From NCBI RefSeq assembly GCF_024519435.1, contig NZ_JALJRZ010000004.1, forward strand, positions 310,001 through 374,000: a stretch of 64,000 bases of DNA. Reading direction: 5' to 3'. This DNA is from Terrabacter sp. Ter38. GTDB taxonomy: Bacteria > Actinomycetota > Actinomycetes > Actinomycetales > Dermatophilaceae. This document shows, piece after piece, positions 8,701 through 16,288 of the stretch. Numbering within the stretch: the first letter of the stretch is position 1; every line of letters begins with the position of its first letter. Below the pieces are notes generated by a model, which did not search any database, was not told where the DNA came from, and saw nothing but the letters and a program-made list of their open reading frames with translations. Position numbers and translations under genes: made by a program.

Positions 8701-10875
8701 CTCGTCTCGGTCCTCATCGAACGCGGACCCGAGGGGCTCGTCGAGCTCGTCAAGGAGCAGCTGACCCCCGAGAACATCGTGAACATGATCCTCGAGGCCG
8801 CGGTGCAGTATCTCGTGGAGACCCTCATCCAGCAGGTCGTCGTCCGCGTCATCGGGATGCTCAACCCGGTCGGTGCCATCGCCCAGGCCATCGACCTCAT
8901 CTACCAGGTGTGCTCGTGGATCTTCCGCAACGCGGCGCGGATCTTCCGCTTCGTCGAGGCCATCGTCAACGGCATGGCCGACGTCATCGCCGGCAACATC
9001 GGCGGCCTGGCCGCCGCCGTCGAGCGCTCCCTCGCCTCTCTCATCCCGCCGGTCATCGACTTCCTCGCCGGCCTCTGTCACCTCGGTGGACTGCCCGGCG
9101 AGATCGCCGACGTCATCACCCGCATGCAGGCGGTCGTGTATGCCGCGATGGATCGGGTCATCGGCTTCCTCGCCGAGCGCGGGCGGGCGCTGTTGGCGCG
9201 CATGGGAATCGGTGGTGATCCCGCGCAGGCCGGCCACAACGGCGACACCGAGCTCGGCACGACAGTGCGCTTCAGCGCCGCCCACGAGGCCCACCGCACC
9301 TGGATCGACCGAGCCGGCAACGACGCGACGCTCATGGTGGCCTCGACCCCGACCGCGATCCGTGACAAGGCCGCCGAGTGGCGGGGACGTCTTTCCGCCA
9401 TCGAGAACGCCGAGGACCGCTCGGCCGCCGACGCCAAGCTGACCGAGCTCGACGGGCTGCTCACGTCGATGGACGCCGAGGCCGACGCCCTGGCCCAGGC
9501 CTTCGAGGCGGCGAACCGCGACCCGCGGGGCGAGCAGGAGCCGCCGTCCGACAACGCTCTCGAGTCCCGGCAGCGAGGGCTCGCCACCGTCCTGCGCGAG
9601 TGCTTCGAGCTGTTCGAGGAGAAGAACCCGGACGACTACCTCCGCGACATCGCCTCGCACCTCCAGGGCCACGGCACGGAGTACGCGGCGACCGTAGCTT
9701 CCCAGTGGGAGCCGACCATCGCGCGGCCCAAGCTCGCGCCGGACGGCACGACGCCGATCTGGGAGCCGAGCGTGGTCTCGACCGACGGCGCTCGTAGCTA
9801 CCTGGGGCAGCCGTCGACGCACCGACAGCTGCTGCCGTGGTTCCTCGTCGGCAGCCAGCGCAACCCACGCTCCGCCTCGTCCGGCACCTTCAAGAACCAC
9901 GCCTTCGAGACCGACTCGCCCGACCCGGCCCACACGGTGCGCACCGACTTCCTGCGGGTGCTGGGCAGCGACACGGTGACGCGGATGATCCGAGTCGCGA
10001 ACCGCTCGATCACGACCGAGGACAACTCGGCGCTGCTGCGGCAGATCCAGACGATGACCTTCACGGCGTCCGGTGGCCGCTGGGGGTCGTTCGTCGGGCT
10101 CCCGGCCGACGTTGTCAACCCGCTCATCAAGACGGCGATCACCCGGGCCGGCGACGTCATCGCCTTCCTGCGCGCCATGGTCTCGCCCGGCAGCTCGAAC
10201 GGTGTCACGTGGGCCCAGTTCATCGCCGTCTGGAACGCGAGCGCTGAGACGAAGAACTACGTCAAGCGGCTCTTCCGCAAGGTCGAGCCCGCGAGCCACG
10301 AGTGGATCACGACGGGGTTCATCCCGCGGGTCATCGAGACCGCCGTCGAGACCGCCAACACCGGCAACATCCGCGACGGCCTCCGGTGGGTCGTCGCGCA
10401 CAACACGCTGCGGTCGCCCACGCGCTACGTGCTGCACCCGCCCGTCGTCACGAGCTCGCGCGCCCCACGAGGCATGCGCGCGGCGGACAGCACAGTGGCT
10501 ACGGTGCGCATGTCGGGCCACGTCGGTGCGTTCCGAGACCCGGCGGACCCGACCTCGATGACCGGCACGATGGGCACGGAGGAGTTCCATGACTGGCTTC
10601 GCAACGAGTTCAACGCGCAGAACGGGCTCGGGCCACTGGCGTACATCCAGCACCTGCAGTCCCAGCTGCCCGGGCGTGTCTGGGACGGCGGTGTCGGCAT
10701 GATTCCCGAGAGCGCCCTGAGCCAGCCCGTCGGAATGCTCTTCCGGCTCGAGAGCGGTGAGGACGCGGCCCTCACGGTGGCGCAGCTCGCCTTCCGGCAG
10801 CGCCTCAACTGGCAACGGATCCAGGCCAACTTCGCGGCGTCGTCCGCTGCCGTCGCGGCGGAGACGGGCGCATGA
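5752..10875 (+). CDS. Giant eCIS-core (DUF4157-like) protein, HExxH-less
   Basis: 1707 aa, GTG start in GTGA overlap. Order of parts: beta-rich N-terminus (about 40-180); a DUF4157/eCIS-core-like block (about 186-260) with LPLTPRVAEVYRGLLGVDVS, GIRVHPDS and FVTDADLFLAPGVYG; a Pro/Ala/Thr-rich linker (260-560); a Gln/Ala-rich helical stretch (580-680); a long amphipathic helical region (690-1150) with the WLFSGLETPIPMPRDF (about 926) and MLNPVGAIAQAI (about 1036) segments common downstream of the core domain in eCIS loci; then HEAHRTW-MVASTPTAI (about 1180) and a C-terminal region (1250-1707) of unknown fold containing SHEWITTGFIPRVIE. The normal HELxHxxQ zinc motif of DUF4157 is replaced by AVLDAAIRAAL. 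Likely a cargo or inner-particle protein; the C-terminus may be an effector, but no catalytic motif was recognised. Confidence 0.8.
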   Translation: MSTPVTTRAGPGPGPNAERAGSTRSPRDAVAPRSPVGEGPPVLGSVPRPVGDAAVVALDPATTAGGLSAVQAEWGVDGGAVVLSGRGPFTELTGRAGFRSDGSLDGSVEMRARVGLLGLHLGEATWRVEGWAPEQPVAAPAVTLRGTTLGVDLRPIPAEAGWSAPEGVDAPRSGAQATIHLPGDATPPGLPLTPRVAEVYRGLLGVDVSGIRVHPDSPVAGAPAFVTDADLFLAPGVYGVDSPEMLAVLDAAIRAALGGLFGAVTGEPAPLVPPAPRAPAAPPADTTVVPATVPEPASTSTVAEEAAARTGEAPATGETAEQATAAVAATDAVGADAVGADAGTAAGGIPGGDAGEPTAEGESAPPVVELIMPEPPTTLTPAATARGGSVAGAVRSAAGAARDLPTADANVADSRGAVTEPPAETAARAREELAAELGERPAPSPEIVALCDRIRTAIRENRPEDEDQLLETDPTHEAQAAGATITGSVETQTAEVGSSYDAMGSPPAGTPALNPTPIAAPSPTSPGMGVDAAGAAPDPIPPENTSLDADVAATDQRIADSGIDTRVTQEIPDGPFAEARAARGELGEAAQRTPQQIQAEQQQAIDTAQGDMAALQQQAVAAMRASRSGTVGAVAGGQGGMVTSEEQTRESVSTRAQGIYDQAQTQVNALLEPLSRTAIARWDAGLAHLSQDFHDTLDRVKRWIDERHSGVGGAILAVGDYIGGLPDWVTDEYNRAEREFGDGVCALLTDISSDVNGVVAAAQAVINHARDDIDTAFRAMEAEFPEWAAQERARFSGMLDGLSQHVTDAQTSFVRDVSQRAVQAVNEVHAEAQARRDEAGGLIGRVVAAIEEFIDDPVRAIINGLLRLVGIPPAAFWALIARIEQVISDIADDPENFINNLVAGVKQGFEQFFDHFGTHVLHGFWDWLFSGLETPIPMPRDFSARSLFSFALQLMGVTWPRVREILVRHIGPTAVDVIEAAWQLVSVLIERGPEGLVELVKEQLTPENIVNMILEAAVQYLVETLIQQVVVRVIGMLNPVGAIAQAIDLIYQVCSWIFRNAARIFRFVEAIVNGMADVIAGNIGGLAAAVERSLASLIPPVIDFLAGLCHLGGLPGEIADVITRMQAVVYAAMDRVIGFLAERGRALLARMGIGGDPAQAGHNGDTELGTTVRFSAAHEAHRTWIDRAGNDATLMVASTPTAIRDKAAEWRGRLSAIENAEDRSAADAKLTELDGLLTSMDAEADALAQAFEAANRDPRGEQEPPSDNALESRQRGLATVLRECFELFEEKNPDDYLRDIASHLQGHGTEYAATVASQWEPTIARPKLAPDGTTPIWEPSVVSTDGARSYLGQPSTHRQLLPWFLVGSQRNPRSASSGTFKNHAFETDSPDPAHTVRTDFLRVLGSDTVTRMIRVANRSITTEDNSALLRQIQTMTFTASGGRWGSFVGLPADVVNPLIKTAITRAGDVIAFLRAMVSPGSSNGVTWAQFIAVWNASAETKNYVKRLFRKVEPASHEWITTGFIPRVIETAVETANTGNIRDGLRWVVAHNTLRSPTRYVLHPPVVTSSRAPRGMRAADSTVATVRMSGHVGAFRDPADPTSMTGTMGTEEFHDWLRNEFNAQNGLGPLAYIQHLQSQLPGRVWDGGVGMIPESALSQPVGMLFRLESGEDAALTVAQLAFRQRLNWQRIQANFAASSAAVAAETGA

Positions 10876-11528
10876 CGACCGACGTGGACCGGGCCCTCGC
10901 CGAGCTCGTCGAGGCCGGTGCGGTCGCCGCGGGAACCACGCCGGGAGAGGTCGTCGACCTCATCGTGTCGCACGCTCGCTCCCTCGACGGGCTCGAGCGC
11001 TTCACCGGTCTCGAGACCCTGTCGCTCATCGCCTGCGACGTCGGCGACTACTCCGTGCTGTCTCTCCTGAGCGGGCTCCACGTGCTCGCCGTCGAGAACA
11101 GTGACCTCGCCGACGTCTCGCCCGTCGCCGGCCTGCCCCTGCAGGTCCTGTCATTGCGCCGCAACAGGATCCGCGACGCCTCAGCCATCATCGCACTGGA
11201 CGGGCTCCAGGTGCTGGACCTGACCGGCAACCCCCTCGACCCACCGAGTCGTTCAGCGGCGGGGGCGCTCGAGGGAGTGCTGGTGACCCTCGACGACCCG
11301 GCCCTCGCCGACGTGAACGTCGACCTGGCCGATGCCGGCGTGCCCCTCGTCGGCTACCGCGTCGGCGACGAGGTCTGGGGCTGTTCCACCGGCCTGGGTC
11401 TCACCGCCCACCCCGAGGCCGGCCACGTCGTCACCTCGCTCGAAGACCTCGAAGCCGTGGCCCGGGGTGACCGCGACGCGGGCGACCTCCTCGGGGTGCG
11501 TACCGACGACGCGCAGGAGGACACATGA
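10872..11528 (+). CDS. Leucine-rich-repeat protein of the eCIS operon
   Basis: 218 aa; ATG overlaps the preceding stop (ATGA). Residues about 35-130 contain four to five leucine-rich repeats of the type GLETLSLIACDVGDYSVL, GLHVLAVENSDLADVSPV, PLQVLSLRRNRIRDASAI and GLQVLDLTGNPLDPP. The remaining C-terminal part is acidic and not recognised. LRR folds are protein-binding surfaces; translational coupling to the giant core protein suggests it binds that protein or another particle component, or acts as a partner/immunity-like factor. This is inference. No signal peptide or membrane helix is visible, so it is probably cytoplasmic. Confidence 0.7.
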   Translation: MTTDVDRALAELVEAGAVAAGTTPGEVVDLIVSHARSLDGLERFTGLETLSLIACDVGDYSVLSLLSGLHVLAVENSDLADVSPVAGLPLQVLSLRRNRIRDASAIIALDGLQVLDLTGNPLDPPSRSAAGALEGVLVTLDDPALADVNVDLADAGVPLVGYRVGDEVWGCSTGLGLTAHPEAGHVVTSLEDLEAVARGDRDAGDLLGVRTDDAQEDT

Positions 11529-11842
11529 GCACCGAACCGGAAGAGACGGCATACGGGCCCGGGACGCGGTGGGTGGCCCGGCAGACCGGGCGCACGCCCC
11601 AGGAGCTGACGGCGTCACCCGCTGCGGCGGTGGCCGCGGTCGGGGACGCGGTGCGTCAGGTGGCGGCGCTCGCCGAGCGCCTCGAGTCCGAGGACCCCGA
11701 GGTCAGGGCCGCGGCGCAGGCCGAGGCCGAGGCGCTGCGCAAGCAGGTCGAGACCGATCCCACGCCGGGGGCGCGGTTCGGCTCACGCGTCGCCCAGGTG
11801 CTCCGGGACGCCGCCGAGCGGCTCGACCGCCCGCAAGACTGA
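11525..11842 (+). CDS. Small helical protein, last gene of the eCIS operon
   Basis: 105 aa; ATG in ATGA overlap with the LRR gene, so it is almost certainly translated with it. The sequence is Ala/Glu/Arg-rich and predicted helical from about residue 20 to 80 (AAAVAAVGDAVRQVAALAER and EVRAAAQAEAEALRKQVETD), with coiled-coil character. No cysteine, signal peptide or known motif. It could be an assembly chaperone or adaptor for the larger proteins of the operon, but the sequence alone does not show this. Confidence 0.65.
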   Translation: MSTEPEETAYGPGTRWVARQTGRTPQELTASPAAAVAAVGDAVRQVAALAERLESEDPEVRAAAQAEAEALRKQVETDPTPGARFGSRVAQVLRDAAERLDRPQD

Positions 11843-11851
11843 CGCTGGGCC

Positions 11852-11945
11852 GCCGACGGACGACCGTTGGTCGCCGCCGATGCCCGGGCCCGGCGTGTCG
11901 TTCGGCGTGTCGCGAGGGCTCGGCGAGCAACGGTCGTCGGTCGGC
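11852..11945. terminator. Long hairpin between convergent eCIS operon and purB
   Basis: Arms 11852-11876 and 11921-11945 are inverted repeats with 23 of 25 positions matching (core ACGACCGTTG), separated by 44 nt. It lies between the 3' ends of two convergent transcripts, 10 nt after one stop and 30 nt before the other, so a two-way terminator is the simplest reading. There is no U-tract, as is common in high-GC actinobacteria. Confidence 0.6.
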
Positions 11946-11974
11946 GCGTGGCCGCCAGCCCGAGGGGTATGCCG

Positions 11975-13387
11975 TCAGGCGAGGTAGTCGTCGACGAGCC
12001 GGCTCGCGAGGGCGGTGTAGGTCTGCGGCGTCAGGGCCACGAAGCGGGCCTCGACGTCGGCGGGCAGCCCCAGCCCGCGGACGAACTCGCGCAGGTCGTC
12101 ACCATCGATGCGGCGACCGCGGGTCAGCTCCTTGAGTCGCTCGTAGGGCTCCTCCATCCCCGGAACGCCTTGCGCCCCAAGGGCCCTCATCGCCGACTGA
12201 ATCGGTTCGCCGAGCACCTCCCAGTTGCCCTCGAGGTCGGCTGCCATGCGCTCCGGCACGGCGTCGAGACCGGCGAGGCCGCGGGCGACGTTGTCGAGCG
12301 CGAGCATCGAGTGCCCGAAGGCCGTGCCGATGTTGCGCTGCATGCTCGAGTCGGTGAGGTCGCGCTGGAGGCGGCTCTGCACGAGCGTGCCGCCGAGCAC
12401 GTCGAGCAGCGCGTTGCTCACCTCGAGGTTGGCCTCGGCGTTCTCGAAGCGGATCGGGTTGACCTTGTGCGGCATCGTGCTCGACCCGACCGTGCCGTGG
12501 CCGCGGACCTGGGCGAAGTAGCCCATCGAGATGTAGGTCCACACGTCGGTGCAGAGGTTGTGCAGGATGCGGTTGAAACGCGCGACGTCGGCGTAGAGCT
12601 CGGCCTGCCAGTCGTGGCTCTCGATCTGCGTCGTCAGCGGGTTCCACGTGAGGCCGAGGCCCTCGACGAACGCGCGCGACACGGCGGGCCAGTCGACGTC
12701 GGGCAGGGCGAGCGCGTGCGCCCCGAAGGTGCCGGTCGCGCCGTTGAACTTGCCGAGGTACTCCTGCTCCTCGATGCGGCGCAGCTGTCGGCCGAGGCGG
12801 TGCGCGAGGACGGCGAGCTCCTTGCCCATCGTCGTCGGCGTCGCGGGCTGCCCGTGGGTGTGCGCGAGCAGTGGCACGTCCTTGAGCTCGCGCGCCAGAT
12901 CTGACACCTGCGCGACGAGTGCCTGCGCCCTGGGCAGCCACACCTGCTGGACGGCGCCCTTGACCATGAGGGCGTAGGAGAGGTTGTTGATGTCCTCGCT
13001 CGTGCAGCCGAAGTGGATCAGCTCGGCGAGTCCCTGGTCCTCGTGCGCCGGGGCGATCGCCGTGAGGCGCTTCTTGAGGAAGTACTCGACGGCCTTGACG
13101 TCGTGGACGGTGACCCGCTCGATCTCGCCGAGCTCGGCAACCTCGGCGGTGCCGAAGTCCTCGACAACGGCTCGCAGCGCTGCGATCTCGTCGTCGGTGA
13201 GCTGCCGTACGCCCGGCACGACGCCGTGGCTCGTCTGGTGGATGAGCCACTCGATCTCGACGTGCACGCGCTGCCGGTTGAGCGCTGCCTCCGACAGGTG
13301 GTCGACGAGCGGCGCGACGGCGCCGCGGTAGCGACCGTCGAGCGCCCCGAGCGCGATGGGCGGGGTTGCGTCAGCGAGCGTTGCCAT
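11975..13387 (-). CDS. purB: Adenylosuccinate lyase
   Basis: 470 aa, the usual length. Catalyses two fumarate-releasing steps: SAICAR to AICAR in purine synthesis and adenylosuccinate to AMP. The fumarase/aspartase superfamily signature GSSTMPHKVNP is present about residue 305, with the CTSEDINNL segment and the HTHGQPATPTTMGKEL segment carrying the catalytic His. ATG start with GGGAGGA 6 nt upstream. It stands alone, convergent with the eCIS operon, and has no link to it in function. Confidence 0.97.
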   Translation of the reverse strand: MATLADATPPIALGALDGRYRGAVAPLVDHLSEAALNRQRVHVEIEWLIHQTSHGVVPGVRQLTDDEIAALRAVVEDFGTAEVAELGEIERVTVHDVKAVEYFLKKRLTAIAPAHEDQGLAELIHFGCTSEDINNLSYALMVKGAVQQVWLPRAQALVAQVSDLARELKDVPLLAHTHGQPATPTTMGKELAVLAHRLGRQLRRIEEQEYLGKFNGATGTFGAHALALPDVDWPAVSRAFVEGLGLTWNPLTTQIESHDWQAELYADVARFNRILHNLCTDVWTYISMGYFAQVRGHGTVGSSTMPHKVNPIRFENAEANLEVSNALLDVLGGTLVQSRLQRDLTDSSMQRNIGTAFGHSMLALDNVARGLAGLDAVPERMAADLEGNWEVLGEPIQSAMRALGAQGVPGMEEPYERLKELTRGRRIDGDDLREFVRGLGLPADVEARFVALTPQTYTALASRLVDDYLA

Positions 13388-13494
13388 GCCGACATCCTCC
13401 CAGAGCGCGAGACGTGGTTCGTATGCCGTCCGGCGCGGTCCGCGGGTGCAGCGCGGTCCGGGCCCGGCGGCATCCGCCCGCCGTCCGCGGGGTC

Positions 13495-14289
13495 TCAGTC
13501 GGCGGCGGGCTGCGCGGGGAGCTGCATGACCGAGAACGTCTCGCCCTGGGGGCCGGCGACGAGTGCCATCCGGCCGTAGGGGGTGTCGAAGGGCGGCTGC
13601 ATGACGGTGCCGCCGAGCGCAGTGACCCGGTCGGCCGCCGCGTCGGCGTCGGCCACGGCGAAGTAGGTCATCCAGTGCGAGGGCACGTCGGCGGGCGCCG
13701 CGGCAGGGATGGCGCCGATGCCGCCGATGGGCGTGTCACCCTCGAGCGTCGCGACGGAGTACTGGAAGCCGCCCTCGCCGATCTCCTGCAGGCGGTAGCC
13801 GAAGACATCGGCGTAGAAGGTCTTGCTCGCCTCGTAGCTGCGACTCATCGACTCGGCCCAGCAGAGGGACCCGGGCTCGTCGACGAGGTCGGTGCCTGTG
13901 TGCTCCTTGGCCTGCCACAGGCCGTAGGCGGCCCCGGCCGGGTCGGCGCCGACGGCGATGCGACCGACCTGCAGGACGTCCATCGGCCCGAGGAAGAAGA
14001 CGCCGCCCGCCTCGCGGGCACGCTCGACCGTGGCCTCGACGTCGTCGGTCGCGAGGTAGACCGTCCACGCGCTGACCTGCCCGGGGTCGTCCGGGTTCTT
14101 GGCCATGGCGCCCGCGACGACGTGGCCGTCCTTGCGGGCCATGACGTACCCGCCCGCCTCGGGTGGGAGGTCCTGGAAGGTCCAGCCGAAGAGGCTGCCG
14201 TAGAAGGCGCGGGCGCGGTCGAGGTCGTCGACCATGACGTCGGCCCAGCACGGCGTTCCGGGTGCGAAGGACTCCTCGTGGACGGGCAC
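13495..14289 (-). CDS. Two-domain VOC (glyoxalase-fold) protein
   Basis: 264 aa with two VOC (vicinal oxygen chelate) modules, about residues 8-125 and 138-258, each starting with GxxCWAD/E-type and FY-LFGW/VFGY patterns (DDLDRARAFYGSLFGW; SYEASKTFYADVFGY). Such tandem VOC proteins bind small molecules or act as dioxygenase/lyase-like enzymes; the substrate cannot be told. GTG start with AGGAG 7 nt upstream. It is the last gene of a same-strand set with a second double-VOC protein and a phosphatase, and is probably a paralogue of that neighbour. Confidence 0.85.
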   Translation of the reverse strand: MPVHEESFAPGTPCWADVMVDDLDRARAFYGSLFGWTFQDLPPEAGGYVMARKDGHVVAGAMAKNPDDPGQVSAWTVYLATDDVEATVERAREAGGVFFLGPMDVLQVGRIAVGADPAGAAYGLWQAKEHTGTDLVDEPGSLCWAESMSRSYEASKTFYADVFGYRLQEIGEGGFQYSVATLEGDTPIGGIGAIPAAAPADVPSHWMTYFAVADADAAADRVTALGGTVMQPPFDTPYGRMALVAGPQGETFSVMQLPAQPAAD

Positions 14290-14349
14290 GGGTGGCTCCT
14301 GACGTCGATGGGTCGGCGGGTGAGTGGGTCGTGGACGCTCGGGTGGTGG

Positions 14350-15141
14350 TCAGTCGAGGTCGGGGACGAGGAGCGAGAACACTTCTCCCTCAGGGCCGCT
14401 CAGCACCGCACCCATGCCGTAGGGGCCGTCGAACGGTCCCTGGAGCAGCGTCGCGCCGAGGTCGAGCGCACGCGCCAGGCCGGGCACGACGTTGCGGGTC
14501 GCGAAGGACGCCACCCAGTGCGGCGGGATCTCGGCGGGCCACTCGCCGTCGATCTCCGCGAGACCGTAGGCCGGGTTGCCGTCGCCGGTGTGCGCCGTCG
14601 CCCAGCGTGGGCCGCCGGGTTCGGTCTCGTCGGTGAACTCGTGGCCGAAGACGCCGAACTGGAAGTTCTGCACCATCTCGTAGTCGCGGGTGAGCAGCTC
14701 GTTCCACGTGAGCGACCCGGGCTCGTCGAGGATGCCGCTGCCCGGCAGGTCGCCGGGCTCCCAGACCCCGAAGTAGGAGCCGCCGGGATCGACGGCGATG
14801 AGGGTGCGGGACAGGGCACCGATGGAGACGGGGCGTCCGAGGGTGCGTCCGCCGTAGGCGTGGATGGCGCGAGCCGCGACGTCGATGTCGCCGACGCGGA
14901 GGTAGGTCGTCCACTGGCTGGGGATCGGCGCCGTCTCGGGCTTGCGGCTGATGCCGGCGACGGGGTGGCCGTCGAGGAGCGCCATCGTGTAGCCGCCGGT
15001 CGCGGGGTCGCCGGCCAGCCAGCGCCAGCCGAAGAGCTCGCTGTAGAACGTCTGGGCGCGGGGGACGTCGCTGACGAGCAGGTCGACCCAGCACGGGGAA
15101 CCATAGGGATAGTCGGGCACAGTCAGATTCAGGTCTCGCAT
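14350..15141 (-). CDS. Two-domain VOC (glyoxalase-fold) protein, paralogue of neighbour
   Basis: 263 aa from ATG 15141, which gives the typical MRDLNLTVPDYPYGSPCWVD start and begins 5 nt after the phosphatase stop; a longer frame would overlap that gene. Two VOC modules with SPCWVDLLVSDVPRAQTFYS (N-terminal) and GSLTWNELLTRDYEMVQNF (C-terminal). Same architecture as the downstream gene at 13495-14289, so likely a tandem duplication. The ligand or reaction is unknown. Confidence 0.85.
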   Translation of the reverse strand: MRDLNLTVPDYPYGSPCWVDLLVSDVPRAQTFYSELFGWRWLAGDPATGGYTMALLDGHPVAGISRKPETAPIPSQWTTYLRVGDIDVAARAIHAYGGRTLGRPVSIGALSRTLIAVDPGGSYFGVWEPGDLPGSGILDEPGSLTWNELLTRDYEMVQNFQFGVFGHEFTDETEPGGPRWATAHTGDGNPAYGLAEIDGEWPAEIPPHWVASFATRNVVPGLARALDLGATLLQGPFDGPYGMGAVLSGPEGEVFSLLVPDLD

Positions 15142-15145
15142 CGGG

Positions 15146-15700
15146 TCAGGGCTGCTCCGGGTCGTGCTGGGAGTGTGCGCGTCCGGCCAGCCGGCCGTCC
15201 AGCTGGTCCCTGACGTGGTGAAGGATGCCATGACAAGCCGCCTCGACCTCTGCGAAACACCGGGCGAAGTGCTCGGGGCCGCCGTACCACGGGTCCCCGG
15301 TCTCGAGGGTGCCCGCGGCGACGGCCTCGGGATCGAACTCGCGCACGAGCCGGATCTTGCTGCGGTTGCGCGGGGTGCGGGCCAGTCGCTGCAGCGTGCG
15401 CACGTGTCCCTCGTCGGAGGCGAGGACGAGGTCGAGGTCGTCGAACTCGTCGGGGTCGAACTCGCGGGCCCGGTGCCGGGACCCGTCGTAGCCGTGCTCG
15501 GCGAGGACCTGGACGGTGCGCGGGTCGGCGTGCTCGCCGACGTGCCAGTCGCCGGTGCCGCTCGAGCTGACCCGGACGTGGTCGGCGATGCCCGCGTCGT
15601 CGACGAGGCGCTGGAGGATCACGTGACCCATGGGCGACCTGCAGATGTTGCCGCTGCACACGAAGGTGACGTGGAGTGGGCGAGACGACATGGTGCCCAT
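15146..15700 (-). CDS. Low-molecular-weight protein-tyrosine phosphatase
   Basis: 184 aa. The active-site P-loop C-x5-R-S is VCSGNICRSP near residue 14, and the general-acid Asp lies in DPWYGG near residue 137, both classic for LMW-PTP. These enzymes remove phosphate from tyrosine on proteins and in actinobacteria may be secreted or act on capsule/kinase systems. Start ATG 15700 (MGTMSSR) or the second ATG at 15691; neither has a strong ribosome site. It heads the small operon with the two double-VOC genes. Confidence 0.92.
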   Translation of the reverse strand: MGTMSSRPLHVTFVCSGNICRSPMGHVILQRLVDDAGIADHVRVSSSGTGDWHVGEHADPRTVQVLAEHGYDGSRHRAREFDPDEFDDLDLVLASDEGHVRTLQRLARTPRNRSKIRLVREFDPEAVAAGTLETGDPWYGGPEHFARCFAEVEAACHGILHHVRDQLDGRLAGRAHSQHDPEQP

Positions 15701-15844
15701 TGAACACCGCGGATCGGGCCGCGAGGCCCGAAGCGCGATCCCACCTCGTCACGGTGGCGCCGAGCGGGTCGAGGCGGCGTTCGGTGCGCCGGTGCTGGGG
15801 TTGGCCGTGAGGCAGGTGGGGCTGTCGGTGGCCGGTGGGACGGT

Positions 15845-16279
15845 GTGACCATGACGACGACCGCGCACCCGTCCGCCGTGGGGGCCAGTGCCCCCGAGGC
15901 CCTCGAGTCCCGCTTCGCCGCCTGCGTCGCGTCCGGCGACCTGGACGGCATCGTGGGGTTGTATGCCGCCGACGCGGTCGTGAGCCTTCCGCGCGGTCGC
16001 GAGGCGGCGGGCTCCACCGCCATCCGCACGGCGTTCGCTGCCGCATTGGCCGCGGGAGTCCTCGGTCCGGTCGGTGGGCCGGCGCCGGCGGTGTCGGCCC
16101 GCGCCGTGGTGACCGGCGGGCTCGCGATGACGACGTCGACCGCCCCGGACGGCACGGTGCGCACCCAGGTGGCTCGTCGCACCGTCGACGGACGCTGGGT
16201 GTGGGTGCGCGACGGCTCGCGACTGCGCGACGCCGAGGCCTGCCTCCCCGCGCCGCCGGGCGACCTGGCGGTGGCGTAG
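15845..16279 (+). CDS. SnoaL/NTF2-like small protein
   Basis: 144 aa. The start region (FAACVASGDLDGIVGLYAADAVVSLPRG...GSTAIRTAF) is the usual opening of SnoaL-like/NTF2-fold proteins, which form a cone-shaped pocket and act as small-molecule isomerases or binders. The end (TVDGRWVWVRDGSRLRD) also fits. GTG 15845 or ATG 15851 are both possible; a GACGGT hexamer lies 6 nt before the ATG and may be a -10 box. Ligand unknown. Its TAG stop forms part of the presumed promoter of the next gene. Confidence 0.75.
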   Translation: MTMTTTAHPSAVGASAPEALESRFAACVASGDLDGIVGLYAADAVVSLPRGREAAGSTAIRTAFAAALAAGVLGPVGGPAPAVSARAVVTGGLAMTTSTAPDGTVRTQVARRTVDGRWVWVRDGSRLRDAEACLPAPPGDLAVA

Positions 16280-16282
16280 TTT
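16277..16282 (+). promoter_or_regulatory. -10 box (TAGTTT) for leaderless MFS mRNA
   Basis: TANNNT hexamer followed by exactly 6 nt and the GTG start; its first three bases are the TAG stop of the upstream gene. Confidence 0.55.
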
Positions 16283-16288
16283 CACTCT

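Noticed and set aside
7387-10815. 1142-codon minus-strand open frame under the giant eCIS protein
   Set aside because: Antisense shadow caused by strong GC3 bias; His/Asp/Glu/Arg-rich low-complexity product with no domain.
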